Assembly: GCA_035293765.1 (NCBI GenBank)
Contig: DATGMF010000055.1
Span: 1 to 64,000, forward strand
Direction of reading: 5' to 3'
DNA: 64,000 nucleotides
Source of the DNA: DASRHT01 sp035293765
GTDB taxonomy: Bacteria; Chloroflexota; Ktedonobacteria; Ktedonobacterales; Ktedonobacteraceae
The notes under the pieces were generated by a model. The model had not been told where the DNA came from, searched no databases, and saw nothing but the letters and a program-made list of their open reading frames with translations. The position numbers and the translations under genes are program-made. Shown piece after piece: positions 35,341 to 43,945 of the stretch. Each line of letters opens with the position of its first letter. Position 1 is the first letter of the stretch.

Positions 35341-36432
35341 ATGGATGTGCAGCGGCCTTATCAGGATGAACTGCTAGAGAAGCTTGCCAGGAGCGTTGAA
35401 TGGCATGGGGTCCATGCTTATGGTAACCCGGACAGAGAGAATGGCTCTCCGCTCTACGCTCAACTTTGTCCCGCCATCGCTGCCGATCCCGCTGTGCTGG
35501 CGCTGATTACTGAAGCAGACAGAAATCAGCAGGTCTCGAATCTGTTATTTGCGGCGGTTCATTTCCTTCTGCTCAGCGGCGTACAGCATCCCTTAGCCGA
35601 TTTCTATCCCAGCCTGAGCGCGTCGCCGCGTCCGAAAGAAGAAGCCTACCCCTTTTTCCGCGCCTTTTGCCTGGAGCATGCCGACGATATTCGTCGTTTG
35701 GTCTCAACGCAGCGCGTTCAGACCAACGAGGTTGGACGCTGTAGCGCCTTCCTGCCGGCCTTCGCACTGGTCTCGCGCCTGGGTCAGCGGAAGCCATTGG
35801 CGATGATCGAGATCGGGCCGAGCGCAGGATTGAACATGTTCTGGGACAGGTTCGGTTATGATTACGGCTCAGCGGGCTATGCTGGCGACAAAGCATCGCC
35901 TGTACAACTCCACTGCGCAACACGAGGTCAACTGCTGCCGCCATTGCCCGCAACAATGCCACAGGTGGTCAAACGTGTCGGCATTGACCTGTTGCCCATC
36001 GACGTAAACGATGAGCAGGCAACGCTCTGGCTGCGGGCGCTGATCTGGCCCGAACAGCAAGACCGTGCTCACCAGCTCACGCAGGCGTTAGAACTGGCTC
36101 GACAATATCCGCCCACACTGCTCAAAGGCAACGCCATCGACCTGCTCCCCGCGGTACTCGCTGAAATGCCAACTGATGCAACCCTCTGCATTTATCACAG
36201 CTATGCCCTCAACCAGGCCCCTAGAGCTATCCGCGAACAGGTCCTGGAGCTTATCGCTCACTATGGGAAAACTCACGATCTCTTTCGCGTCTCTCAGGAG
36301 TGGTATGCAGGCCAGGAAAAGGCTCAGGTTGATCTCTATCATTACCAACAGGGCGAGATCCAGCAAACGCTGCTCACCTACTGCGAAAGTCACGGGCGCT
36401 GGCTGGAGTGGCTCCAGCCGGGAGATATCTAG
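35341..36432 (+). CDS. DUF2332 family protein
   Basis: 363 residues matching the DUF2332 pattern: YPSL near residue 95, VQTNEVGRCSAFLPAF at about 130 and the glycine motif IEIGPSAGLNMFWDRFGYDYG, which resembles a nucleotide- or SAM-binding loop, then CIYHSYALNQAP. A methyltransferase-like fold is suggested by the IG-x-S-A-G-L-N motif but the family has no established activity. GAGG lies 8 nt before the ATG at 35341. Its stop is 2 bp from that of the convergent next gene, so there is no room for a terminator between them. Confidence 0.8.
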   Translation: MDVQRPYQDELLEKLARSVEWHGVHAYGNPDRENGSPLYAQLCPAIAADPAVLALITEADRNQQVSNLLFAAVHFLLLSGVQHPLADFYPSLSASPRPKEEAYPFFRAFCLEHADDIRRLVSTQRVQTNEVGRCSAFLPAFALVSRLGQRKPLAMIEIGPSAGLNMFWDRFGYDYGSAGYAGDKASPVQLHCATRGQLLPPLPATMPQVVKRVGIDLLPIDVNDEQATLWLRALIWPEQQDRAHQLTQALELARQYPPTLLKGNAIDLLPAVLAEMPTDATLCIYHSYALNQAPRAIREQVLELIAHYGKTHDLFRVSQEWYAGQEKAQVDLYHYQQGEIQQTLLTYCESHGRWLEWLQPGDI

Positions 36433-36434
36433 TA

Positions 36435-37274
36435 TCAAAGAGTAATTTGATCGCTTTGATACTGCTCTGAGAGGAAACTCACCCCATCCTGGCAGGAAAT
36501 GGCTATCGTTGCAGAGAGGATGAACGTTCCTGTCGGTGGAACATTGGAGAAATATGGGTTTTCATTAATTGTTTCTCTACCGGCAATAGGCTCTGGCTGC
36601 CAGGGCGCGCTAGTATTTGTGAGCGGCGATCTCCCATCAAAGTAACTATTTGTTTTCACATCTTGTAGGTCCAGATGAGTGAATTCCAAAGTGCATGGTT
36701 TCGAGTTGCCATTTGTTATCGTCAAATCCCACGTTTGATTATAGATACTTGAAGTATCCGTTGTAATAAAATTCACAACCAGGATAATATCGCCATTGCA
36801 ATTGCTCACGCAATTTATATTCATGTTCTCATCGAAGGTGTGTGAGGAAGGTGCATTGGTAGGGAAAGGCGTAATTTTGGGCTGTGATGGCGATGAGGGC
36901 ACAGCAGACGGTGTGCTTCCTAAATTCGCTGAGTGGGAATGAGCTGTATGCGGGGATATTGAATCTAAATAAAGTTTGACATTGAGCGATATCGAGATGA
37001 GAAGAATAACGAGTCCAATAAGATAGATCCATTTAGTGCTGCGTACGGAGCCTGTCCATTGAAAAAGGTTTATGCCGCGTAGTGAAGCGAATAGATCAGG
37101 GAATACTTGTAACGCACTAAAAAGGGTGCCAACGAGTCCAGATAGCAATTCAGCAAAGAAGAGAACAATATTTGTCTTATATTGACTCAGTCCAATTATA
37201 ACGTTACAAATAAAAAAGATCAGGATGAGAATCCATCCAATGGTCCTTGAACTTCCCCCACCCTGTTGTGCCAT
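36435..37274 (-). CDS. Membrane protein with extracellular beta domain, uncharacterised
   Basis: 279 residues. Two hydrophobic segments near the start (about 12-32, 38-65) and one at about 83-102 (WIYLIGLVILLISISLNVKL), then a Ser/Pro linker and a C-terminal domain of about 140 residues with Cys155, Cys159 and later Cys residues (NINCVSNCNGDI, KPCTLEF, ISCQDG), Asn/Thr-rich, looking secreted and beta-structured, possibly with disulfides. The nucleotide composition is clearly more AT-rich than its neighbours, a sign that the gene may have been acquired. Function unknown. No homology can be asserted. Confidence 0.7.
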   Translation of the reverse strand: MAQQGGGSSRTIGWILILIFFICNVIIGLSQYKTNIVLFFAELLSGLVGTLFSALQVFPDLFASLRGINLFQWTGSVRSTKWIYLIGLVILLISISLNVKLYLDSISPHTAHSHSANLGSTPSAVPSSPSQPKITPFPTNAPSSHTFDENMNINCVSNCNGDIILVVNFITTDTSSIYNQTWDLTITNGNSKPCTLEFTHLDLQDVKTNSYFDGRSPLTNTSAPWQPEPIAGRETINENPYFSNVPPTGTFILSATIAISCQDGVSFLSEQYQSDQITL

Positions 37275-37477
37275 ATCTTAGCTTACCTCAGTTTCCTCTG
37301 GCGTCATATTGTAGATAAAGAAGTAATACTTTACGATGGTGCATCGACTTATTTTAGCAGAAAATATATCATGTCTATAATAAAAATGCAAATATAGATG
37401 CCTACCACCAGGTATTGCTGCTTGCAAATCGCTGGAAGATGCTACGCAATTTTCTGTTAGCTCATTGCGCTTTTAAA

Positions 37478-38881
37478 TCATGGCTGCAACACGGTAACGG
37501 CCCAGCGTCCAAAGTACTTGATGGTGCGCGCATGGTGTTTTACCAGAATATCCTTGATCATCTCTACTTGCTCGGATTTCTCAGCCTGCACGTTGATGAT
37601 GTGCCTGCCCCGGCGCGCCTCCTCTACATAGATCAACACATGCGCGTCATCGTCGGAAGCGACGGCTTGAAAGACATCGGCGATGCGCGAGAGGAACGAA
37701 CGCGTCACGGCGGTATCCTCGACGCTTTCCAGCACCTCCCGGCTCTTTAAAAAATGGATGTCCTCAGCGGCAATACCGGCCTCCTGTAGTTCGCGGATAG
37801 CGCGCTGCGCTTCCTGATCGTCTTCAATAACGGCGATAACATAGTTCTTAGGATAGGCAGCTCCTGCCCGCAGAAACGGCACCTCTTGCTTTTTCTCTAG
37901 CTGCCTGTCGATTTTCTGGACATCCGGCCTCTTCTCTGTCTCATCGCCTGGCGGTACGACGAGCATAGGTATGTTGGTCTGATCGATAACGCCTGAAGTG
38001 ACGCTGCCCATCGCTAATCTTTTTAGCCCGGTTTGCCCCCTTGTCGCCATCGCCAGTATATCGTATCCACCCGGCTCCTCCGCGACGCCATGCTCTGCTG
38101 CGTCAACGATTGCTTCAACTACATCCGGGCTGATAACCGTTGAGTAGGTCAGCGCCAATTCGGGATTGGCTGCGTGAGATGCAGGCAGCTCTTCATGTAT
38201 ATGCTCAGCTACCATGTGCAGGTAATGCTGGGCTCTGCTGGTTAGCCGCAGCTCCTCGTCGTCGCTCTCAGGGGCCTGGGCTTTTACGACTCTGAGTAAA
38301 TGGACTATGCCAGGGGAGGGGGCCGAAAGCGTCGAGCTTAAAGCAATCGCGGGCGCGAGGGCGGCTTTGGCTGCGATGGAACCGTCCAGCGTTGCAAGGA
38401 CACGTACCGGTGTGCGCCTGTTCTTGGAGGGCTTTATGTCTGGTATGGCTCCTTCGCGTAGCAACAGGATCGGTACCGAGCCGTGGCGGATCACGTATTC
38501 GGCCACGCTGCCCAGTACCAGGCGCGTCACGCCCGTATAGCCATGACTACACAGCACGATCAGGTCGCTATTTTCGGCTGCCGAAAGAATGGCTGAGGCG
38601 GCGGAGCCAAAGAGCACCGTTGTCTTTGTCTGGATGCCCTCAAGCTGCGGAGAGCGCGCGACCTGTTCCAGATACCTGTTCGCGTCATTCAGATGCGTGT
38701 CCAGCACGCTCTGCTTGAACGATGGCTGCACCATCCGCGTTGACAAAAACATTGTGGACGCATCGACAACGTAGACGAGTTGTACAGTACCCTTCGCTGC
38801 ACGGGCAATGCAGGCGGCAAAAGGGAGTGCCTGTTCTGCCCGTTGTGAACCATCAAGAGGCGCAAGGATTTGCTGAAACAT
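37478..38881 (-). CDS. Tandem universal stress protein with extra C-terminal domain
   Basis: 467 residues. Two UspA domains: residues 1-145 (MFQQILAPLDGSQRAEQALPFA ... LVLGSVAEYVIRHGSVPILLLR, ATP-binding G-x2-G-x9-G[ST] type) and about 160-310 (RVLATLDGSIAAKAALAPA ... LAMGSVTSGVIDQTNIPMLVVPP). The last 130 residues (YVIAVIEDDQEAQRAIRELQ ... HIINVQAEKSEQVEMIKDIL) form an alpha/beta domain like general stress protein 17M/YflT-type domains. Usp proteins bind ATP and help survival under stress. The ATG at 38881 follows AAAGGAAG; the longer frame from 38911 lacks a ribosome site. The fusion with the third domain is uncommon as far as I know. Confidence 0.88.
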   Translation of the reverse strand: MFQQILAPLDGSQRAEQALPFAACIARAAKGTVQLVYVVDASTMFLSTRMVQPSFKQSVLDTHLNDANRYLEQVARSPQLEGIQTKTTVLFGSAASAILSAAENSDLIVLCSHGYTGVTRLVLGSVAEYVIRHGSVPILLLREGAIPDIKPSKNRRTPVRVLATLDGSIAAKAALAPAIALSSTLSAPSPGIVHLLRVVKAQAPESDDEELRLTSRAQHYLHMVAEHIHEELPASHAANPELALTYSTVISPDVVEAIVDAAEHGVAEEPGGYDILAMATRGQTGLKRLAMGSVTSGVIDQTNIPMLVVPPGDETEKRPDVQKIDRQLEKKQEVPFLRAGAAYPKNYVIAVIEDDQEAQRAIRELQEAGIAAEDIHFLKSREVLESVEDTAVTRSFLSRIADVFQAVASDDDAHVLIYVEEARRGRHIINVQAEKSEQVEMIKDILVKHHARTIKYFGRWAVTVLQP

Positions 38882-39059
38882 GATATGACTTCCTTTCACC
38901 GAAAATACCACTTTGCATCTGCAATATCTGGCGTGTAGCCTGTGTCAATAAGATGCTCGCGCGCTGCAAGGAGGATACATTGCAGATAAAAAAGTTGGCG
39001 CGAGCCGTTCCGCATGAAAAAACAACGTTTGAGAAGCCCTGAAAAATACAATGATCAAT

Positions 39060-39088
39060 TTGACAACTGCCCAATCTGCTGCTATCCT
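39060..39088 (+). promoter_or_regulatory. Promoter of argG leader
   Basis: TTGACA (39060-39065), 17-bp spacer, TATCCT (39083-39088). Transcription from about 39095 gives a 577-nt leader before argG, enough to include the whole T-box region. Confidence 0.7.
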
Positions 39089-39124
39089 TAATGCAGGCGC
39101 AAGCCAATCAATCATCTTGAAAGG

Positions 39125-39170
39125 TTCCGCGTTCCAACGCCTTCGGACGCGATAAATCGGGTCCCTACGG
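39125..39170 (+). repeat. Dispersed repeat (TTCCGCG...CCCTACGG) upstream of T-box
   Basis: Combines a TTCCGCGTTCCAACGCC start, shared with the element at 59269, and the CGGACGCGATAAATCGGG unit shared with 31905 and 31978. It lies between the promoter and Stem I of the T-box. Confidence 0.6.
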
Positions 39171-39449
39171 AGGGGTGCGGAGTCGAAGTAGCCTGACCCG
39201 CGTTGATCGAACAGAGTATAAGAGTGGCGACCGACAGCGATCCGAAGCAGAGTGGAAGTTCGGAATGGAGATGTGCTCTTAGAACGCCTTCGTGAGCGGC
39301 TGACCGAAGAAAACTTTGCTGGTTCGCCAGTAAAGTAAGTAGGGTAGGCGGGTGGTTCCCGCGCAGCATATCAACCAGGAAAAAGAGGTCTTTCCGTCCT
39401 CGCTACAATGTGGTAGGGCAGCGAGTCGCTGACAAGTGGCCTGCTATTA

Positions 39450-39495
39450 CAGACGGCCAACGCTGCTGACGCGCTAGCTTCGCTCAGGCCGTCTG
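39450..39495 (+). repeat. REP-like hairpin repeat, copy 2, inside argG leader
   Basis: Same family as 32114: arms CAGACGGCC/GGCCGTCTG, interior CAACGCTGCTGACGCGCTAGCTTCGCTCA. It sits between the two T-box-like sequences of the argG leader, so it would fold within the regulatory RNA. Confidence 0.75.
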
Positions 39496-39584
39496 CAAAG
39501 AATGGCTTCTCATTGGAGATCGGAAGACAATTAGGGTGGCACCACGGGTGTGTACAGGGCCATATTTTTACATCCCTGCACTCT

Positions 39585-39621
39585 CGTCCCTTCAATGTTC
39601 GGGAAGGGGCGGGGGTTTTTT
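39585..39621 (+). terminator. T-box-controlled terminator
   Basis: CGTCCCTTC (39585-39593) pairs with GAAGGGGCG (39603-39611) through nine pairs including one G-T, followed by a G-run and TTTTTT. The 5' arm is the same sequence that would pair with the T-box, so terminator and antiterminator exclude each other. Confidence 0.88.
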
Positions 39622-39671
39622 ATTGCCTCCTCTCCTTCCACAAGTTCATTTCGTTGAAGGAGAAACACACA

Positions 39672-40967
39672 ATGGCAACCAACAATCAGGGTAGCATGAC
39701 CCAGACCACGACCACCGTTCAGGACAAAGCTCTCGACCTGGCTTTGCAAAAGCTGGCAGCCGTCGAGGTGCCGCAGGGCAAAAGTATCGCGCTGGCTTTC
39801 TCCGGCGGTCTCGACTCGACGCTGTGCGTCAAGCTGTCGCAAGAAAAATATCACGCCAGCGAGCTTACCGCCATTAGCGTTGATGTCGGGCAAGGCGACG
39901 AGGAGATCCAGACCAGCATCGAACGCGCCCAGAGGCTAGGCATTACGCCGCTGATCATCAACGCGAAAGAGGAGTTTACGCAGTACTGGCTGACCAAAGC
40001 CATCTGGGCCAATTCCGACTATAACGGCTATCCCGTCTCAACTTCAATGACGCGCCAGTTGATCGCGGCAAAAGTGGCAACAAAGGCGCTGGAACTGGGC
40101 TGCGATGCTTTGATGGAAGGCTCAAGCGGTAAGGGCAATGACCAGTATCGCATGCATAATGCCTTCAGCCTGTTCGCTCCTGGCGTTGCGATCTTTGTGC
40201 CGGTGCGCGACTTCGACCTCACACGCGGCGAGGAGCAGTTGCTGATGGAACACTTCGGCATGCCGGTCGAGGAGTTGATCGCGGGCGGCGACGATAAGAC
40301 GATGTGGTGCCGCTCGATTGCCAGTGGTGGTATTGGCCTTGATACCGAACTCCCTGACTCGATCTGGATGTGGCTCGTACCACCAACCAAAGCGCCTGAT
40401 AAGCCCACTACTATCACACTGACCTGGCAGCATGGCCTTCCCGTGGCATTGAACGGGGAGGAGTTGCCGCTTGATCAGATTATTGAAAAGTTGAACGTCA
40501 TCGGCGGCGCGAACGGCATCGGCAAGATTGACATCTTCGAGGATGGCATCATGGGCCTCAAGTCGCGCGAGATCTACGAGGGTCCGGCTGCTACGATCCT
40601 GCTGGCGATCCATCGCGATCTGGAACAATATACGCTCACCAAAGAAGAGATTCAGCTCAAACGCCAGCTCGACGCTCAATGGGCGCGCATGGTCTATCAT
40701 GGCGAGTGGTTCCACCCCTTAAAGGACGCGATTGACGCCTTTATCGCCAGCACGCAAAAGGTGGTCAATGGCGAGTATGTCGTTGATCTCTACAAAGGCA
40801 ACATCGATATTCGCTCGCGCTCGTCTATCAGCGGCCTCTTCTTCCCTGATGTACGCTCAATCAGCAGTGCGAGCTTTAACCAGAAGGAGTGCGCCCCGGC
40901 GGCCCACCTGCGCGGCCTGCCTTACGAACTGATCGCGCGCCGCAACAAGGAAGCGGGTATCGTATAA
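39672..40967 (+). CDS. argG: Argininosuccinate synthase, divergent long type
   Basis: 431 residues. Joins citrulline and aspartate with ATP to form argininosuccinate, the penultimate step to arginine. PP-loop AFSGGLDSTLC near residue 40, SVDVGQGDEEI, GSSGKGNDQYRMHNAF and EIYEGPAAT are family motifs. The sequence is clearly different from the second argG at 42671 (for example SSGKGNDQ against CTGKGNDQ), so the two are old paralogs, not a recent duplication. AAGGAG precedes the ATG at 39672; the frame open from 39513 lies in the T-box terminator and is not the true start. Expression is under T-box control. Role split between the paralogs is unknown. Confidence 0.92.
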   Translation: MATNNQGSMTQTTTTVQDKALDLALQKLAAVEVPQGKSIALAFSGGLDSTLCVKLSQEKYHASELTAISVDVGQGDEEIQTSIERAQRLGITPLIINAKEEFTQYWLTKAIWANSDYNGYPVSTSMTRQLIAAKVATKALELGCDALMEGSSGKGNDQYRMHNAFSLFAPGVAIFVPVRDFDLTRGEEQLLMEHFGMPVEELIAGGDDKTMWCRSIASGGIGLDTELPDSIWMWLVPPTKAPDKPTTITLTWQHGLPVALNGEELPLDQIIEKLNVIGGANGIGKIDIFEDGIMGLKSREIYEGPAATILLAIHRDLEQYTLTKEEIQLKRQLDAQWARMVYHGEWFHPLKDAIDAFIASTQKVVNGEYVVDLYKGNIDIRSRSSISGLFFPDVRSISSASFNQKECAPAAHLRGLPYELIARRNKEAGIV

Positions 40968-40996
40968 TCCAATCAAACAGGCAGGGGCCTTCCTAG

Positions 40997-41043
40997 CAGC
41001 CAGCCTGAGCGGAGCTAGATGCGGTAGCGGCGTTGGCTGGCTG
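40997..41043 (-). repeat. REP-like hairpin repeat, copy 3 (inverted, covarying)
   Basis: Reverse-oriented relative to copies 1 and 2. Interior is conserved (TGAGCGGAGCTAG ... AGCGGCGTTGG) but both arms changed together: CAGCCAGCC against GGCTGGCTG in place of CAGACGGCC/GGCCGTCTG. Pairing is kept. Located between argG and argH. Confidence 0.75.
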
Positions 41044-41260
41044 TATAGCAAGATGGGCTAGCCCTGCCCTTTTAGATAGTGTTTGCTGGCGGTATCCCTG
41101 CGTGCTTGCGCTCTGAGTGATCGCGCCTGCGGCGCTCACACACTATTTTGGAATCCAGGAAAGCTGACGCTTGCACGTCAGTGCAAGCGCGCCGCAGGCT
41201 CGCGAAAGGGCCAGGGTGACGGGAACCAAACGCCTATCTTATAGGGAAGAGGTATATACC

Positions 41261-42667
41261 ATGTCTAAGTTGTGGCAGAAGGGCTACAGTCTTAACGAGA
41301 AGGTGGAACAGTTCGAGGCGGCTCAAAACAGCCTCCTCGACAACCGCCTGATCCGCCACGACGTCTGGGGCTCGCTCGCCCACGCCGCAATGTTGAAAAG
41401 CATCGGCGTGCTGAGCGAGGGCGAACATCAGACGCTACAAACAGCCCTATGCAGCATTTTGGAGCAGGAAGCTGCTCACGAGTTTACGATTAAGCCATCC
41501 GATGAGGATGTGCATACAAGCATCGAGAATTACCTGGTGGCAACGGCGGGCGCGGCGGGGAAAAAAATCCACATGGCTCGCTCGCGCAATGATCAGGTGC
41601 TGGTCGATATGCGTCTCTACGCGAAAGAGCAATTGCACGATGTGAGCGCGAAACTGTTTGCGCTCTGCGGCTCGCTGCTGGAATTTGCCGGAGCTCACGC
41701 TGACGTGCCAATGCCCGGCTATACGCATATGCAGCGCGCCATGCTCTCCTCCGTTGGTCTGTGGGCCGCCGGTTTCGCCGAAGCACTGCTTGACGATGAG
41801 CAATTGCTCTCAGCAGCTTATGCCGTTGCCGACCAATCGCCGCTTGGTTCGGCGGCTGGCTACGGCGTTCCCATCCCGATAGATCGTCAGCAGGTCGGCG
41901 ATCTGCTTGGTTTCTCCCGCGTGCAGAACAATGTTATTTATGTGCAGAACAGTCGGGGCAAGGTCGAGGCGGCTATCGTGCAGTCGCTGGCGCAGATCAT
42001 GCTCGACCTGAGCAAGATGGCGCAGGATATCCTGCTCTTCTCCACTGTCGAGTATGGCTTCTTCCTGATCCCGCAGGAACTGTGTACAGGCAGCAGCATT
42101 ATGCCGCAGAAGCGCAACCTGGGCGTGATGGAGCTGGTGCGCGCCCGCACGCAGACCATGCTGGCGCTCCAGCAGCAAATTCTTGGCATCGTGAGCGGCC
42201 TGCCCTCCGGCTACAACATGGATTACCAGGAGACCAAGCGGCCCTTTATGGAGGCGTTGGAACTGGCACAGGAAAGCCTGGAAATCTGCCAGCTCGTCAT
42301 CAGCAATATCCAGATCAATGCCGAGCGCATGATCGCAGCCTGCACCTTTGAGCTGTTCGCCGCGGACCGCGCCTATAGTCTCGCCACCGAGGCAAATCTG
42401 CCCTTCCGCGACGCGTATCGCATCGTCGGAGCGGAGGTGCTGGCGCAACTGGATCGCCGCATCCCCTTCCCGGTCGAGAGCCAGGAGCAACTTGTGGCGC
42501 GTCTCAAAGCGCGTAACCACCTGGGAGGCGCGGGCAACCTCGGACTGGAGATCGCTCAGCAACGGCTAGAACAGGCACGCGATGCCTGGAAGGAACGCGA
42601 CACCAGCTTCAAAACGGCGATCCAGCAGTTGATCGACAATTGCAATGTAGGGGTGATAAAGGAGTAA
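41261..42667 (+). CDS. argH: Argininosuccinate lyase
   Basis: 468 residues. Splits argininosuccinate into arginine and fumarate. Fumarase/aspartase-superfamily signature GSSIMPQKRN at 277-286 with catalytic Ser279; DEDVHTSIENYL and MPGYTHMQRA (second and first conserved regions) are present. The N-terminus MSKLWQKGYSLNEKVEQF is normal. GGGAAGAGG precedes the ATG at 41261; the frame extends upstream to 41171 but that part has no ribosome site. The gene runs directly into the second argG (3-bp gap after the stop, with the AAGGAG ribosome site inside the end of argH), so the two are co-translated. Confidence 0.96.
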   Translation: MSKLWQKGYSLNEKVEQFEAAQNSLLDNRLIRHDVWGSLAHAAMLKSIGVLSEGEHQTLQTALCSILEQEAAHEFTIKPSDEDVHTSIENYLVATAGAAGKKIHMARSRNDQVLVDMRLYAKEQLHDVSAKLFALCGSLLEFAGAHADVPMPGYTHMQRAMLSSVGLWAAGFAEALLDDEQLLSAAYAVADQSPLGSAAGYGVPIPIDRQQVGDLLGFSRVQNNVIYVQNSRGKVEAAIVQSLAQIMLDLSKMAQDILLFSTVEYGFFLIPQELCTGSSIMPQKRNLGVMELVRARTQTMLALQQQILGIVSGLPSGYNMDYQETKRPFMEALELAQESLEICQLVISNIQINAERMIAACTFELFAADRAYSLATEANLPFRDAYRIVGAEVLAQLDRRIPFPVESQEQLVARLKARNHLGGAGNLGLEIAQQRLEQARDAWKERDTSFKTAIQQLIDNCNVGVIKE

Positions 42668-42670
42668 TGT

Positions 42671-43945
42671 ATGTCAACGGTTGTACTGGCGTATTCTGGC
42701 GGCCTGGATACTTCGGTCGCCATTCGCTGGATTAAAGAGCAATACGATCTGGATGTGATCGCCCTCACGATTGATGTGGGCAATGATCGGGATCTACCCT
42801 CCATCGCCGAGCGCGCCCGGCAAATCGGCGCGGTCAAAGCTCTGGTGGTCGATGCTCGCGCCGACTTTGTAAACTACTTCGTCTGGCCCGCGTTACAGGC
42901 AGGCGCTATTTACGAAGGAGAATATCCCCTGGCAACGGCGCTGGCACGGCCACTGATCGCGCGTTTGCTGGTTGAAGTCGCGCGCGCGGAAGGCTCGGTG
43001 GCGGTGGCGCATGGCTGTACCGGCAAGGGAAACGACCAGGTGCGCTTCGACGTGTCCATTCATACGCTGGCGCCCGATCTCAAGATCATTGCGCCCGTGC
43101 GCGAATGGAGCATGACCCGCGATAACGAAATCGCGTACGCAGCTCAACATAACATCCCCATCCCGGTCACCAATGCCAGCCCGTACTCGGTCGATCAAAA
43201 TCTGTGGGGGCGCAGCACCGAATGCGGCATCCTCGAAGATCCCTGGGCCGAGCCGCCGGAGGATGTCTATGCCTGGACCGCCAATCCCGATACGTCGGGA
43301 GTGCAGGAACCGACGTACGTGGAGATTGCGTTCCAGCGTGGCATTCCGATTGCGCTCAATGGCGAAGAACTGGACGGGGTAACGCTGGTCGAGACGCTCA
43401 ATCGGCAGGCGGGACAGCATGGTATTGGACGCATTGACCATATCGAGAATCGCCTTGTCGGCATCAAGTCCCGCGAGGTCTACGAAGCTCCCGCCGCCGT
43501 TGTGCTCCATACTGCTCATAAGGCGCTGGAGGCGCTGACGTTGAGCCGCGATCAACTCCGCTTCAAAGAACTGGTTGTCGGCGAGTATGCGCGTTTGATC
43601 TATAACGGGCAATGGTATAGCGCGCTGCATCAGGACTTAGCGGCTTATGTTCAGAGCACGCAACGCTTTGTGAGCGGCACAATTCGCATGAAGCTCTCAC
43701 GCGGGCACTGCGCGGTAGTTGGGCGCAAGTCGGAGCACTCGCTCTACAGCCACAGCCTGGCGACCTATGATACCGGCGATCAGTTCGATCATAACGCCGC
43801 CCTCGGCTTCATCAAGCTCTGGGGCCTGCCGCTCAGCACCCAGGCTCAGGCGCAACTCCTTCCCTCCATTGGGATCGAGGGCAACCTGCTCAATGGGGCG
43901 TCAAAGGTGCAGATTGCGCCAGGAAATGAGAAAGCAAAAAGTTAA
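42671..43945 (+). CDS. argG: Argininosuccinate synthase, canonical type
   Basis: 424 residues. Same reaction as the argG at 39672. Family motifs: LAYSGGLDTSVAIRW (PP-loop, residues 6-20), AHGCTGKGNDQVRFD, NIPIPVTNASPYSVDQNLWGRS and GIKSREVYEAPAA. This is the common bacterial form. It is coupled to argH by 3 bp. The result is an argG-argH-argG order, with the first argG behind a T-box. The extra copy could be a backup, a differently regulated form or a related ligase with another substrate. The end of the arginine block is marked by the palindromes at 44038-44140. Confidence 0.95.
   Translation: MSTVVLAYSGGLDTSVAIRWIKEQYDLDVIALTIDVGNDRDLPSIAERARQIGAVKALVVDARADFVNYFVWPALQAGAIYEGEYPLATALARPLIARLLVEVARAEGSVAVAHGCTGKGNDQVRFDVSIHTLAPDLKIIAPVREWSMTRDNEIAYAAQHNIPIPVTNASPYSVDQNLWGRSTECGILEDPWAEPPEDVYAWTANPDTSGVQEPTYVEIAFQRGIPIALNGEELDGVTLVETLNRQAGQHGIGRIDHIENRLVGIKSREVYEAPAAVVLHTAHKALEALTLSRDQLRFKELVVGEYARLIYNGQWYSALHQDLAAYVQSTQRFVSGTIRMKLSRGHCAVVGRKSEHSLYSHSLATYDTGDQFDHNAALGFIKLWGLPLSTQAQAQLLPSIGIEGNLLNGASKVQIAPGNEKAKS

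Larger units (their letters stand above)
39198..39622 (+). promoter_or_regulatory. T-box leader of argG
   Basis: T-box RNAs sense uncharged tRNA and decide between a terminator and an antiterminator. Stem I is visible: CCGC/GCGG at its base (39198-39201, 39296-39299), CGAA/TTCG, a specifier bulge with loop-E strands AGTA (39215-39218) and GAA (39282-39284), AAGAG/CTCTT, and an apical CCGAA/TTCGG hairpin with CAGAGTGG. Stem III is ACTTT-CTGG/CCAG-AAAGT (39313-39336). The T-box sequence AGGGTGGCACCACGG is at 39533 and its partner TCGTCCCT at 39584. The specifier reads CGC (Arg) at 39285-39287, or GCC (Ala) if shifted by one. A degenerate second T-box-like sequence (39348-39363) and a REP-like hairpin (39450-39495) lie inside, which is unusual. 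Confidence 0.85.

Noticed and set aside
39513..39671. 53-codon upstream extension of argG
   Set aside because: It lies over the T-box and terminator; AAGGAG and the family start point to 39672.
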